DNA from: Chloroflexota bacterium
Lineage (GTDB): Bacteria > Chloroflexota > FW602-bin22 > JACPRP01
Assembly: GCA_016210495.1 (NCBI GenBank)
Contig: JACQUC010000016.1
Coordinates: 1-58,879, forward strand
Length of the DNA: 58,879 nt
Direction of reading: 5' to 3'
Made by a program: the position numbers and the translations under genes. The notes beneath the pieces were generated by a model that was not told the DNA's origin, made no database searches, and saw only the letters and a list, made by a program, of their open reading frames with translations. This document shows positions 16,975 to 26,277 of the stretch, piece after piece; the stretch's first letter is position 1, and each line of letters begins with the position of its first letter.

Positions 16975-17970
16975 ATGGCGGCACTGCTGCAAGTTAAGGA
17001 CTTGCGTACCTACTTCTTCACGCAAGACGGTGTGGTGAAGGCCGTCGACGGCGTGTCGTTCGACATCCGCCAGGGCGAAGCGTTGGGGGTTGTCGGGGAA
17101 AGCGGCTGCGGGAAGAGTGTCACTGCGCTTTCCATCATGCGGCTGGTACCGCATCCACCCGGGCGCACGGTCAGCGGTGAGATCTTCTTCGACGGCAAGA
17201 ACCTCCTCACCTTGAGCGACGAGCAGATGCGCCGGGTGCGCGGCAAAGAAGTCGCGATGATCTTTCAGGACCCGATGACCTCGCTTAACCCTGTGCTGAC
17301 TGTTGGCCGCCAGATCAGTGAGAGCTTGGAGCTACACTTGAAGATGAGCGGCACGCAAGCGAGGAAGAGGACCATAGAGCTGTTGGGGATGGTGGGCATT
17401 CCATCGGCGGAGCAGAGGGTGGCCGATTATCCACACCAGTTCAGTGGGGGCATGCGACAGCGCGTGATGATCGCGATGGCACTGGCCTGCAATCCCCGCA
17501 TGCTGATCGCCGACGAGCCGACGACGGCTCTGGACGTGACTATCCAGGCACAGATCATCGATCTGGTGAAGCGCCTGCGAAAGGAACTGGGCACGGCGGT
17601 GATGTGGATAACGCACGACCTGGGCGTGGTCGCGGGCATGTGCGACAAGGTCGTCGTTATGTACGCGGGGCACGTGGCGGAGTCGGCGCCGGTGCGCGAG
17701 TTGTACGAACGGCCGAGCCACCCGTACACGCTGGGGCTTCTGCGCAGCATACCGAGGCTGGATGAGGAACGGAAAGCCAAGCTGGTGCCGATCGAAGGGC
17801 TTCCTCCCGATCTGATCAATGTTCCGCCGGGGTGTCCTTTCGCACCACGCTGCCCTTACGTCAAGGAAGTATGCCGGCAGACTATGCCTAGCCTGCGCGT
17901 CGTGGGGCCTGGGCACGAAATCGCCTGCTGGGTCGACGTGCCGCAATCGGCGGCCGCGCGGTCGGCGTAG
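16975..17970 (+). CDS. Oligopeptide ABC transporter ATPase, DppD/OppD type
   Basis: 331 residues. Walker [17 protein letters not shown]-loop FQDPMTSLNP, signature FSGGMRQRVMIAMAL, Walker B LIADEPTTALDVT, switch His in WITHDLGVVAG, and the C-terminal oligopeptide-transporter domain HPYTLGLLRSIP with the cysteine-rich PPGCPFAPRCPYVKEVC, typical of the iron-sulfur-like Opp ATPase tail. Two ATGs in tandem (16972 and 16975) follow GGGGGAGG; the second has better spacing. Confidence 0.9.
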   Translation: MAALLQVKDLRTYFFTQDGVVKAVDGVSFDIRQGEALGVVGESGCGKSVTALSIMRLVPHPPGRTVSGEIFFDGKNLLTLSDEQMRRVRGKEVAMIFQDPMTSLNPVLTVGRQISESLELHLKMSGTQARKRTIELLGMVGIPSAEQRVADYPHQFSGGMRQRVMIAMALACNPRMLIADEPTTALDVTIQAQIIDLVKRLRKELGTAVMWITHDLGVVAGMCDKVVVMYAGHVAESAPVRELYERPSHPYTLGLLRSIPRLDEERKAKLVPIEGLPPDLINVPPGCPFAPRCPYVKEVCRQTMPSLRVVGPGHEIACWVDVPQSAAARSA

Positions 17971-17986
17971 AGGAGGTTGAGGCGGG

Positions 17987-18970
17987 ATGAGCACGAGTAA
18001 CAACATCCTTCTGGACGTGAGGGACCTCAAGGTTTACTTCCCGGTGCAACAGGGCATACTGCTGCAGAGGCGAGTAGGATCCGTGAGGGCCGTGGACGGA
18101 CTGAACTTCTTCGTGAGGAAGGGCGAGACGTTGGGCCTGGTGGGAGAGAGCGGATGTGGCAAATCCACGACCGGGCGCGCTATCTTGCAGTTGCACCGGC
18201 CCACCGCCGGAGAGGTCTATTTTCAGAACGTGAATCTTTGCAAGCAACGCGGGGAGCAACTGCGGCGGATGAGGCGCGAGATGCAGATGATTTTTCAGGA
18301 TCCCTACGCCTCGCTGAATCCGCGAATGATGGTGGGAAGTATCGTTTCGGAACCGCTTGAGGTGCACGGATTGGCGCACGGCAATGAGCGCCGGCAGCGA
18401 GTACAAGAGCTGTTGCGCGTGGTTGGGCTCAACCCCTCTTTCATCAACCGATATCCCCACGAGTTCAGTGGTGGCCAGCGGCAGAGAATCGGGATCGCTC
18501 GCGCGCTGGCCGTGCAGCCATCTTTCATCGTCTGCGACGAGCCCATTTCGGCGCTGGACGTCTCGATTCAAGCGCAAATAATCAACCTGCTAGAGGAGCT
18601 GCAGGATCGCTTTCACCTCACTTACCTGTTCATAGCCCACGATTTGAGCGTCGTGCGCCACATCAGCGATCGGGTGGCGGTGATGTACGTGGGCAAGATT
18701 GTCGAGCTGTCCGAACGAACGGAGCTGTACACCCATCCGCTGCACCCGTACACAAAGGCGTTGTTGTCGGCCGTTCCTATCCCGGACCCAGTAGCGGAGC
18801 AGAGACGCGAACGAGTAATTCTCACAGGGGATGTTCCCAGTCCGGTCACGCCACCCCCCGGGTGCAGGTTCCACACGCGATGTCCGATCGTGATCCAGCG
18901 CTGTCGCGAGGAAGAGCCGGCGTTCAGGGAACTGGGAAGTGGGCACTGGGTGGCGTGCCACAGGGCGTGA
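17987..18970 (+). CDS. Oligopeptide ABC transporter ATPase, DppF/OppF type
   Basis: 327 residues. Walker [28 protein letters not shown], signature [15 protein letters not shown], Walker [26 protein letters not shown], then [13 protein letters not shown] and [14 protein letters not shown] 17987 follows GAGGAGG. It begins 17 bases after the DppD-type gene and ends the operon; downstream is a hairpin repeat facing the MFS gene. It would pair with the upstream ATPase to drive a transporter whose permeases are not here. Confidence 0.9.
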   Translation: MSTSNNILLDVRDLKVYFPVQQGILLQRRVGSVRAVDGLNFFVRKGETLGLVGESGCGKSTTGRAILQLHRPTAGEVYFQNVNLCKQRGEQLRRMRREMQMIFQDPYASLNPRMMVGSIVSEPLEVHGLAHGNERRQRVQELLRVVGLNPSFINRYPHEFSGGQRQRIGIARALAVQPSFIVCDEPISALDVSIQAQIINLLEELQDRFHLTYLFIAHDLSVVRHISDRVAVMYVGKIVELSERTELYTHPLHPYTKALLSAVPIPDPVAEQRRERVILTGDVPSPVTPPPGCRFHTRCPIVIQRCREEEPAFRELGSGHWVACHRA

Positions 18971-19059
18971 GGATTAAGTAGCTTTCAGCGATCAGCTTTT
19001 CCGCCTGAGGCGGATCAGCAAGTGCGGGTAGCTGCCAGTGCGCGTGCAGAGGGCATCCT

Positions 19060-19125
19060 CGGAAACGGCGTCGTTGGTCAGGCAGCGAGGGGGCAACCAT
19101 CCGCCTCAGGCGGACCCCTACAAGA
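19060..19125 (-). repeat. REP-like hairpin repeat, subtype B copy 2
   Basis: GGGGGCAACC, ATCCGCC-TCA-GGCGGA, then CCCCTACAAGA; about 65 bases are shared with 231-297, including the CGGAAA.G.CGTCGTTGG flank. A simple TCCGCC-TGA-GGCGGA hairpin also lies at 19000-19014. The pair sits between two convergent operons. Confidence 0.75.
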
Positions 19126-19193
19126 GGTCGCCGCAAATCCCTGCTGATCAGGCATTAGGGACTGACGTGCCGTCTGTCGTCTACTGCTGCTGT

Positions 19194-20459
19194 CTACACA
19201 GACAACATGTCTCTTGGTCTTCTTTGCGCCTTGATCAAGGCTAAGAGTGCTATCCCCATCAGATACGTCAGGCTGATTACCAGGAAGGCGGTGGTGAATC
19301 CACGCGAATCCACGATGAAGCCCATCAGGGCCGTCCAGAGCGGTCCCGATATGAACCCAATGAAGAAGTACAGACTAAAGGCTGCATCTGTATGCTCCTC
19401 CGGCACTGCATCGGCTAGCATTGCCTGGGTCAGCGATCCGCGCGCGTTGACCACGGCGCCGTAGGCAAGCAGGTTCAAGACCAATGCCGGAGTCACGAGC
19501 GAATGAACGACCAGCGTTAGAGTAGTTATTGTGGAGAGCAACAGAACCGCGGATACTACAAGCCGACGGTTGACCCGATCGGATAGCCACCCAAGGCATA
19601 TGGGACCCACTGCCCCTCCCAATTGAAGCAGTGCCAACAGCAGGCCTGCCTCCGTGACATCGACGTCCAGTGCTGCCATAAAGAACGGAACGAAGTACGT
19701 GACGTCGATGCCGGCACTGCGGCCGCTTGCGCCCACCATCTGGATTGCGGAGACGACGAGCACCTCGCGGTTCTTTAGACACGCAGCATAGCTACTCAGA
19801 CTTATCCTCGGCCCTACGGCTCTCACCCTGTCGGATCTGGGCATCGTGTCTCTGAAGAAAAAATACACAAACCCCATGATCATGCTGGCGATGCCCACGA
19901 TCATCCAGATGACACGCCAGTCGAAGTATAGGAGCAGACCCACCGCCAGGAGCGGTGCGGCAAGTGACCCGACATTGCCGGCGGTGCGATGGAGACCCAG
20001 CACATTACCCTTTGATTTGCGAAAGATGGTGACCAGTATCACGGAGCCCACCGGATTCTGGGCGCTTGAGCCAACGCCGGAAATCGCCCGTGCGCCGAGC
20101 ACTTGTTCGAAGGATTGAGTAAGACCCGTCACCATCGCGCTAAGTCCCAACACATTGTTGGTGATGCCTAACAACACAGAGCGTCGGCAATACTGAGCCA
20201 GTACACCGTAGACAACCTGCATCCCGCTGGCACACAGCTCCCTCACGCTCGATATCAACCCCAACTCGAAGTAGCTGAACCCCATTTGCGACATCATTAC
20301 CGGCAGCAAGACACCGCCGATGCCGGACTGGACGTGGTTCAGGAAATGCGAGGTGCTGATCACGCCCACGACGAATGGGCGGTTGCTTCCATCTGGTGAT
20401 GACGTGGATGCTTGCACGGCCGGTGGAGATGCCGGAACAGCGCCAGAGTTGGAGTTCAT
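19194..20459 (-). CDS. MFS transporter
   Basis: 421 residues with about 12 hydrophobic segments. Seen: the loop after helix 2 region (GVLAQYCRRSVLLGITN), GARAISGVGSSAQNPVGSVIL in the place of motif C, PLWTALMGFIVDSRGF late, and a second-half loop GWLSDRVNRRLVVSA that corresponds to the MFS motif A (G-x-x-S-D-R). A Ser/Pro-rich cytoplasmic N-tail precedes helix 1. ATG 20459 lies three bases after the permease stop. Last gene of the ten-gene operon. It may export a product or take up a related substrate; direction cannot be read from the sequence. Confidence 0.85.
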   Translation of the reverse strand: MNSNSGAVPASPPAVQASTSSPDGSNRPFVVGVISTSHFLNHVQSGIGGVLLPVMMSQMGFSYFELGLISSVRELCASGMQVVYGVLAQYCRRSVLLGITNNVLGLSAMVTGLTQSFEQVLGARAISGVGSSAQNPVGSVILVTIFRKSKGNVLGLHRTAGNVGSLAAPLLAVGLLLYFDWRVIWMIVGIASMIMGFVYFFFRDTMPRSDRVRAVGPRISLSSYAACLKNREVLVVSAIQMVGASGRSAGIDVTYFVPFFMAALDVDVTEAGLLLALLQLGGAVGPICLGWLSDRVNRRLVVSAVLLLSTITTLTLVVHSLVTPALVLNLLAYGAVVNARGSLTQAMLADAVPEEHTDAAFSLYFFIGFISGPLWTALMGFIVDSRGFTTAFLVISLTYLMGIALLALIKAQRRPRDMLSV

Positions 20460-20462
20460 CTG

Positions 20463-21374
20463 TTATTCAAAAGATACCCGAAAGGGGCTCGTTATTTCTC
20501 GCAGCCAACTGCCGACTAAGCTGAAGGCTAGCACGGTAGCCGCAATACTGAGTCCAGGAAATGTGACGAGCCACCCAGCCACGTTCAGGTAGTCCCGTCC
20601 CTCTGCAAGTAGCAGACCCCAGGTAACCGTCGGCGGTTGGACTCCGAAGCCAAGAAAGCTCAATCCAGCCTCGGTCACCATCAGCCTCGCCATTTCCACG
20701 GTTGCCACGCTTATCAACACGCCGAGCAGGTTCGGCAGGACGTGAACAAATAGAACTCGCGCGTTGCTACAGCCGATGACCAGCGCCGACTGAACAAATG
20801 GCGCTTCCCGCAAGGAAAGCAGCGCTCCACGCACAATACGGGCGTATATCACCCAGTGGGCTATGCCGAAGACAAGCATCAGAGTCTGTACGCCAGGCCC
20901 AATCAACACCACTACGACCATAATTAATAACAGAGTGCTGAAGGCCATTTGCAGATCGACGATCCGCATAATGATGGCGTCTGCTTTCCCGCCGTAGTAG
21001 CCGGCTATAAGCCCCAGAACCACACCAAGGCTTAGCGATATGCTTACCCCAACCAGAGGGATCAGGATAGCCATGCGAGTCCCGTGCAGTAGCCTCGAAA
21101 ACAGGTCGCGTCCCAGGGCATCCGTTCCCAATATGTGCCCGCTGGCTCCGCCGCCCCAGGATGGGGGAGCAAGGCGGCCCGGGATGTTCTGCACGTTAGG
21201 CCCGTAAGGGCTTATTTGCTCTGCCAGGAGTCCACCGACGACGACCGCGAGCATAAAGGAGAGCGCTGCGAATGCCACCGGGTCGGCAGACAACAGTCGC
21301 CACAAGCGAGCCAGTGGTATCGGGATGCCGAAAGGCGTGCGACGCCGTCCAGGCGCAGTTCTGGAGACCAGCAT
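20463..21374 (-). CDS. Oligopeptide ABC permease, DppC type
   Basis: 303 residues, about six transmembrane segments. Seen: N-terminal OppC_N region, HILGTDALGRDLFSRLLHGTR, which is diagnostic for DppC/OppC permeases, the EAA-like coupling loop region EAPFVQSALVIGCSNARVLFVHVLPN, and GLSFLGFGVQPPTVTWGLLL. ATG 21374 with AGGAGG-like upstream sequence. It pairs with the DppB-type permease to form the membrane channel. Confidence 0.92.
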   Translation of the reverse strand: MLVSRTAPGRRRTPFGIPIPLARLWRLLSADPVAFAALSFMLAVVVGGLLAEQISPYGPNVQNIPGRLAPPSWGGGASGHILGTDALGRDLFSRLLHGTRMAILIPLVGVSISLSLGVVLGLIAGYYGGKADAIIMRIVDLQMAFSTLLLIMVVVVLIGPGVQTLMLVFGIAHWVIYARIVRGALLSLREAPFVQSALVIGCSNARVLFVHVLPNLLGVLISVATVEMARLMVTEAGLSFLGFGVQPPTVTWGLLLAEGRDYLNVAGWLVTFPGLSIAATVLAFSLVGSWLREITSPFRVSFE

Positions 21375-21397
21375 CTTAATCCTGCCTCCGTTGGGCG

Positions 21398-22312
21398 CTA
21401 TTTATACCTGACGCGGGGGTCCAGCCAGCCGTACAACAAGTCTATGATAAGATTGAGCGCGATAATGATCGAAGCCACGACAATAGTAGTACCCAAGATC
21501 AGAGGCCAGTCGCGCATGCGTATCGCTTGGACAAGTAGAAAGCCTACGCCCGGCCACGCGAACACCGTTTCGATGATCGCGGATCCGTTGACCAGTGATA
21601 GGAATTCCATACCCGTCAGTGTCAGCAGAACAATACCCGCATTCTTGCAGGCGTGGACCATAACGTTCTTTTCTAGTAATCCCCTCGCTCTCAAGGCCAC
21701 GACATACGGTTTTGCCAACTCACCTATTAGGGCGGGTCGGGTAACCTGGGCTATCCTACCCATGGGCCTGAGAGCTACGACCAATGCCGGCAAGACAATG
21801 TGCTTCGCTTCGCCGTATCCTGAAGTAGGCAGCCAGCCAAGGCCAACACTTACCAAGAGTATCAACATAAGCGCCACCCAGAAGTCCACCGAGGTAACCA
21901 ATACGACGGACAATGTGCTCATAGAACGGTCCAGGGCCGAACGTGGTTTGATCGCGGCCAGGGCTCCCAGGAGAATACCCCCGAAAACGGCCAGGGATAT
22001 CGACACCAGAGCCAGGAGAAACGTAGCGGGTAGCCGACTCATTATCAATTGTAGAACAGGCACCCCTTGCCACAGAGACGTCCCAAAGTCCAACCTCACA
22101 AGCCCCGCAGCATAGCGAGCGAACTGCTCCTGCAAAGGGTCGTTAAGCCCCATCTTCCCCTTCAAGGCGTAAACCATTTCCTCGGAGGCCCAGTCCGGCG
22201 CAATGAGGCGGGCAGGATCGCCGATGCTGTGGGAAAACACGAAAACGAGAATTATCAAAAGCACGAAGGCTAGAATCGTGTGCAGGGCTCGCCTAACAAG
22301 GTAGGTTTTCAA
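21398..22312 (-). CDS. Oligopeptide ABC permease, DppB type
   Basis: 304 residues, six predicted transmembrane segments. Seen: YLVRRALHTILAFVLLIILVF, the MGLNDPLQEQFARYAAGLVRLDFGTS region, KPYVVALRARGLLEKNVMVHACKNA as the EAA loop, and ETVFAWPGVGFLLVQAIRMRDWPLI plus LIIDLLYGWLDPRVR at the end. TTG 22312 follows GGAGG at seven bases. Confidence 0.92.
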   Translation of the reverse strand: MKTYLVRRALHTILAFVLLIILVFVFSHSIGDPARLIAPDWASEEMVYALKGKMGLNDPLQEQFARYAAGLVRLDFGTSLWQGVPVLQLIMSRLPATFLLALVSISLAVFGGILLGALAAIKPRSALDRSMSTLSVVLVTSVDFWVALMLILLVSVGLGWLPTSGYGEAKHIVLPALVVALRPMGRIAQVTRPALIGELAKPYVVALRARGLLEKNVMVHACKNAGIVLLTLTGMEFLSLVNGSAIIETVFAWPGVGFLLVQAIRMRDWPLILGTTIVVASIIIALNLIIDLLYGWLDPRVRYK

Positions 22313-22359
22313 TCACATTCCTCCAACCCCCAATGTCTGTCTGCTACAGAAGAGCCGGG

Positions 22360-23364
22360 TTATGAAGAGTACTGATGACAACGAACGAAGTGGCCGCCCC
22401 CTGTGTCTACGTCCTGGGGCTCTTCTCGGTCACATTTCTCGGGCACTCGCTGCCAGCATCTTGGATGGAATCTGCAGCCCGAGGGCGGGTGAAGAGGGCT
22501 GGCGATCTCACCCTGCACCACGATCCGCTGGCGAGAGATCTCCAGGAACGGATCGGCGAAGGGTACCGCCGAGACCAAAGCGCGTGTGTATGGGTGAAGC
22601 GGGTTGGCGCACAGTTCCTCGCTTTCCGCCAACTCCACCAGTTGGCCCAGGTACATAACGCCGATTCGATCGCTCACAAACCTGACCGCCGCTACGTCGT
22701 GGGATATGAAGAGATAGCTGAGCGAAAACTCCTCCTGGAGCTCCAACAGAAGGTCAAGAATCTTCGACTGGGTGAAGACGTCCAGCGCCGATATGGGCTC
22801 ATCACAGATGATCAGATTGGGCTTCAAGACAAGGGCCCGGGCGATGGCAATTCGTTGCCGCTGGCCTCCGCTCAACTCGTGAGGGTAGCGGCAGGCCTTA
22901 TTCGGACTCAGTCTTACCAGCTCTAATGAGCGCTCGGCCTCGGCTTTCAGCCGTTTGCTATCCCTTAGAATCCCCTGAACCTTGAGGGGCTCAACCACGA
23001 TGTCACCTACCTTCATGAAAGGACTAAGGCTCAGGTAGGGGTCTTGAAAGATCATCTGCACGTGTCGCCGCAGATGCCGCAGACGGCTCTCGCCGACCTG
23101 ACACAGATCGTCCCCCTTGAAGAGGATCCTCCCTGCCGTCGGGACTAACAAACGCACGATACACTTGGCTACGGTCGTCTTGCCGCTCCCGCTTTCCCCG
23201 ACGATGCCCAGTGTTTCGCTCCTGCCCACCCGCAGGCTAACCCCGTCTACCGACTTTACTTCGGCCACTTTCCTCCGGAATACTCCCTGGTACACGGGAT
23301 AGTGCATCTTGAGGTGCTGGACCTCGAGCAAGGCTTCACTAGGTGGTGGCGCATTCGGCAACAT
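22360..23364 (-). CDS. Oligopeptide ABC ATPase, OppF type
   Basis: 334 residues. Walker [69 protein letters not shown], and the tail LHPYTRALVSAVPFADP with PPSGCRFHPRCW. ATG 23364 sits behind AGGAGGCAGGA and overlaps the end of the OppD-type gene by 26 bases. It works with the adjacent OppD-type ATPase. Confidence 0.92.
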   Translation of the reverse strand: MLPNAPPPSEALLEVQHLKMHYPVYQGVFRRKVAEVKSVDGVSLRVGRSETLGIVGESGSGKTTVAKCIVRLLVPTAGRILFKGDDLCQVGESRLRHLRRHVQMIFQDPYLSLSPFMKVGDIVVEPLKVQGILRDSKRLKAEAERSLELVRLSPNKACRYPHELSGGQRQRIAIARALVLKPNLIICDEPISALDVFTQSKILDLLLELQEEFSLSYLFISHDVAAVRFVSDRIGVMYLGQLVELAESEELCANPLHPYTRALVSAVPFADPFLEISRQRIVVQGEIASPLHPPSGCRFHPRCWQRVPEKCDREEPQDVDTGGGHFVRCHQYSS

Positions 23365-24340
23365 TCCTGCCTCCTGCAACTGCCTTGTGACACAGAACAT
23401 AGTGCGAATGGTCCACGGCGACCAGCGCCGGCTCCTCCCGCTCACACTCCAACTCACGTTCGTTGCAATGTGGGAAGTAGGCGCAGCCATCGGTGCGATC
23501 TGTCAGGTCTGGCTGCCAGCCACCCGACGCCACAACCCGCCTCTTCTTGGGCCGATCGAGGCTAAGGACAGCGGACCAAAGAGCAGCAGTATAAGGATGC
23601 AAAGGCTGCTGGTACAGGCGGTCAACGGGAGCCGTTTCCACGATCTTCCCGGCATACATAACGTAAGCCCTTCTACAATACCGACTCACAAGGCCAAAGT
23701 TGTGAGTGATGAGAAGAACGGCGGTGCCAAGTTCTTGACTCAGGCCGGCAAGCAGCTCCAGCGTTTGCGCTTGAATCGTGACATCTAGGCTCGTCGTCGG
23801 CTCGTCGGCTATCAAGAGCTGAGGCTCACAGCTAATAGCCGCGGCGATCCCGGCCCTTTGCAGCATTCCCCCGCTGAATTCGTGGGGAAAGCTGTGAACT
23901 CGCCTCTCGGCGTCGGCGATACCTACCTTATCGAGCAACTCAACGGTTCCGCTGAGCGCCGCCTCCCGACTCAAGCTCTTATGCTGAACGAGGATCTCCA
24001 TTATTTGAGCACCAACCGTGTAGATCGGGTCGAAGGACGCGGACGGTTCTTGGAATACCATCCCTATCCTGAGTCCTCGTATTCTTCTCACATCCTTCTC
24101 TTGCATGCGCAGCAGGTCCATGCCATCGAAAAGCACCTCTCCGCCGACTATCTTGCCAGACGGGCGGATCAAACGCACGATGGATAAGGCAGATACCGTC
24201 TTTCCGCACCCGCTCTCGCCTACCAGTGCAACAGTTTCCCCACGGTGGACGTGAAAGGACACCCCGTCCGCTGCTCTGACGATCCCCTCCGGGGTGTAGT
24301 AATGGGTGCTAAGGCTCTTGACGTTCAGAAGAGGCAGCAT
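23339..24340 (-). CDS. Oligopeptide ABC ATPase, OppD type
   Basis: 333 residues. Walker A GESGCGKTVSALSIV, FQEPSASFDPIY, signature FSGGMLQRAGIAAAI, LIADEPTTSLDVT, LITHNFGLVSRY and the C-terminal LHPYTAALWSAVLS. Two small deviations from its relatives: Leu replaces Arg after SGGM, and Asn replaces Asp after the switch His (ITHN). No clear ribosome-binding site precedes ATG 24340. The tail keeps a cysteine cluster (CAYFPHCNERELEC). Confidence 0.9.
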   Translation of the reverse strand: MLPLLNVKSLSTHYYTPEGIVRAADGVSFHVHRGETVALVGESGCGKTVSALSIVRLIRPSGKIVGGEVLFDGMDLLRMQEKDVRRIRGLRIGMVFQEPSASFDPIYTVGAQIMEILVQHKSLSREAALSGTVELLDKVGIADAERRVHSFPHEFSGGMLQRAGIAAAISCEPQLLIADEPTTSLDVTIQAQTLELLAGLSQELGTAVLLITHNFGLVSRYCRRAYVMYAGKIVETAPVDRLYQQPLHPYTAALWSAVLSLDRPKKRRVVASGGWQPDLTDRTDGCAYFPHCNERELECEREEPALVAVDHSHYVLCHKAVAGGRNVAECATT

Positions 24341-24438
24341 CGTCTGTTAAGCCCCCGTGAATGCTCGCACAAGCTCTGGTCGGAGTCAAGTGGTCTTGCG
24401 AGACGGTAGTGTACGCTGCAGTGCAGACATGTTCTGAG

Positions 24439-24518
24439 CCCCGCCCCTCCCCGGGGCGGACAGCGGACGTCTCCCGCCGTGCGGGATCCCGTTCGGGACG
24501 CCCCTACGTTTCTGCAAT
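24439..24518 (-). repeat. REP-like repeat between activase and opp genes
   Basis: Subtype A core ending CCCCTACG plus right terminal arm TTTCTGCAAT (24509-24518). The 65 bases from GGGCGGACAG onward match 8252-8350 exactly. The left arm is degenerate. It sits in the 188-base gap between the activase stop and the OppD-type start, the only large gap in the ten-gene run. Confidence 0.85.
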
Positions 24519-24528
24519 CGTCCGTACG

Positions 24529-26277
24529 CTACTTGCGAGATCTAGCGAGAAAATCCCTCGCGAACAGCGCAGCCCCCACGGCGCCAGCGACCTGAGGATC
24601 GGGCTTGATCTCCACCGCCTTAAGTCCGAGCGCCTTTTCAACCCTTCGCACCACACCGATGTTCTTGGCGATACCACCCGTCACCGCAAACTCCTCCTCC
24701 ACGCCGATGCGCTCCAACAAGACAACCACTCGGTGCGCCATAGCCTCGCAATAGGCTGCCAGAACCTCCGCTTTCGACCAGCCCTGGCGCAACAAACCCA
24801 GCGCCTCGCTCCTGGCGAAGACTACACAGGTGCTGCTCACCCTCGGTGGCTCTGCGTCAATAGACAAAGACAATGGTCCCAGTTGATCGATATGCACTTG
24901 AAGCAGATCGGCCATCACTTCCATGCCGCGGCCCGTCCCCGCGGCGCACTTGTCGTTCATCAGGAAGCTTGTGGCCTTCCCCTTCTCGTCGCAGCGAATC
25001 ACTTTACAGTCTTGGCCACCCATATCCAGGATGGTCCTGACTCGGGAGCCACCAAGGTAGCACGCCCCTCTAGCGTGACAGGAGATCTCCGTCAACGTTT
25101 TGTGGGCGAACGGAACATTAGCCCTACCGTAACCTGTACCGACCATGAAGTCAAGGTCCTCGAGCTCGATCCCTATGCCGTCCAGCGCGGCATCCATCGC
25201 TTTGCGAGCGCTATCACGGCTCCCGGAGCCCGTCCGCAAATTGCTGTAAGCAAGTAGCTCGCCGTCTGCCAGAATCACGGCCTTAGAGCTCACCGATCCG
25301 ACGTCAACCCCAGCCGTGAGGCTTCTCGCCTTTCGCCAGTCCAGGCTCGGTGCCTTCCAAATGCACTCCTTCCAGCGCCAGAAGTCACTGGGCTTTCTAG
25401 CCTTCTCCGTCGGCGAGGTTTCTGGCAAGACGGTAAGGGAGAGCCTGGGTCTGGAATGATTGGCGACGTCAAACGCGCTCAAGGAATGATTCCCCCGGTC
25501 ACCTCGAAACTTCTCGGCGGCCAGGATTGCGGCCCCTAACGCCGTAACGATTTGCGGCTCCGGAGGCAACAGAACGGTCTTTCCCAGCAACCGCTGGAGC
25601 GAATCGACCACGCCGGTGTTCTTGGCCAGGCCCCCTATCGCGACTAGATCTTCGCGCACTCCTTTTCGGCGCGCGATCAGAGCGATCCTCGTGGCGATAG
25701 CGTCGTGGATACTTCGAGCGATGTCCGGCTTCGGCAACCCGCTGTGGATCAGGGACACCACCTCAGATTCGGCGAAGATCACACACGTAGCGTTGAGCTC
25801 GATTCCATTCTGCGCCCGCAATGAGAGCGGTCCTATCTCGTCTAGACCTATTTCAAGCGCCCTCGCCATTGCCTCGACAAAGGCCCCGGCACCGGCGGCA
25901 CACTTGTCGTTCCTGGCAAAGTCTACAACGCTGCCATTGCCATCGCACCAAATGGTCTTGCTCGCCTCAGCGCCAATATCTATCACCGTTCTAGCCGAAG
26001 GGAAAAGCCAGACCGCCCCCTTAGCGGTGGCGACGGACTCCTTAACTTCGTCGTCCACAAACGGTATTGCCTTCTTGTTGCCAGTGCCCGCGGCGATGAC
26101 ATGCACCACATCGTTGGCTGATATCTTGGCCTTCTCGAGCGCCTCTGCCAACGCCCGCTCGCAAGAGACCCTCAAATCAACGCGCCCGGCAACTATGCTG
26201 TGCGAGAGAATCCTGTTTCCTGCTAGGAGGACCACTTTTGCCGTCTCGGAACCGAGGTCTATGCCTGCTACTACCAT
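24529..26277 (-). CDS. Fused double activase, BcrA/BcrD-HgdC (ASKHA) type
   Basis: 582 residues made of two complete BadF/BadG/BcrA/BcrD ATPase domains in one chain. Half 1 (1-255): GIDLGSETAKVVLL, VIDIGAEASKTI, NDKCAAGAGAF with Cys126, and NATCVIFAESEV with Cys165. A linker at about 255-315 follows. Half 2 (322-575): GVDVGSVSSKAVIL, ILDMGGQDCKVI, NDKCAAGTGRG with Cys444, and SSTCVVFARSEA with Cys484. In 2-hydroxyglutaryl-CoA dehydratase activator, two identical subunits each give two cysteines to one bridging [4Fe-4S] cluster; here one chain supplies all four, so it is probably an internal pseudo-dimer. It would use ATP to push electrons at very low potential into the neighbouring HgdB-like proteins. 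ATG 26277 overlaps the upstream stop (TGATG). Confidence 0.9.
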   Translation of the reverse strand: MVVAGIDLGSETAKVVLLAGNRILSHSIVAGRVDLRVSCERALAEALEKAKISANDVVHVIAAGTGNKKAIPFVDDEVKESVATAKGAVWLFPSARTVIDIGAEASKTIWCDGNGSVVDFARNDKCAAGAGAFVEAMARALEIGLDEIGPLSLRAQNGIELNATCVIFAESEVVSLIHSGLPKPDIARSIHDAIATRIALIARRKGVREDLVAIGGLAKNTGVVDSLQRLLGKTVLLPPEPQIVTALGAAILAAEKFRGDRGNHSLSAFDVANHSRPRLSLTVLPETSPTEKARKPSDFWRWKECIWKAPSLDWRKARSLTAGVDVGSVSSKAVILADGELLAYSNLRTGSGSRDSARKAMDAALDGIGIELEDLDFMVGTGYGRANVPFAHKTLTEISCHARGACYLGGSRVRTILDMGGQDCKVIRCDEKGKATSFLMNDKCAAGTGRGMEVMADLLQVHIDQLGPLSLSIDAEPPRVSSTCVVFARSEALGLLRQGWSKAEVLAAYCEAMAHRVVVLLERIGVEEEFAVTGGIAKNIGVVRRVEKALGLKAVEIKPDPQVAGAVGAALFARDFLARSRK

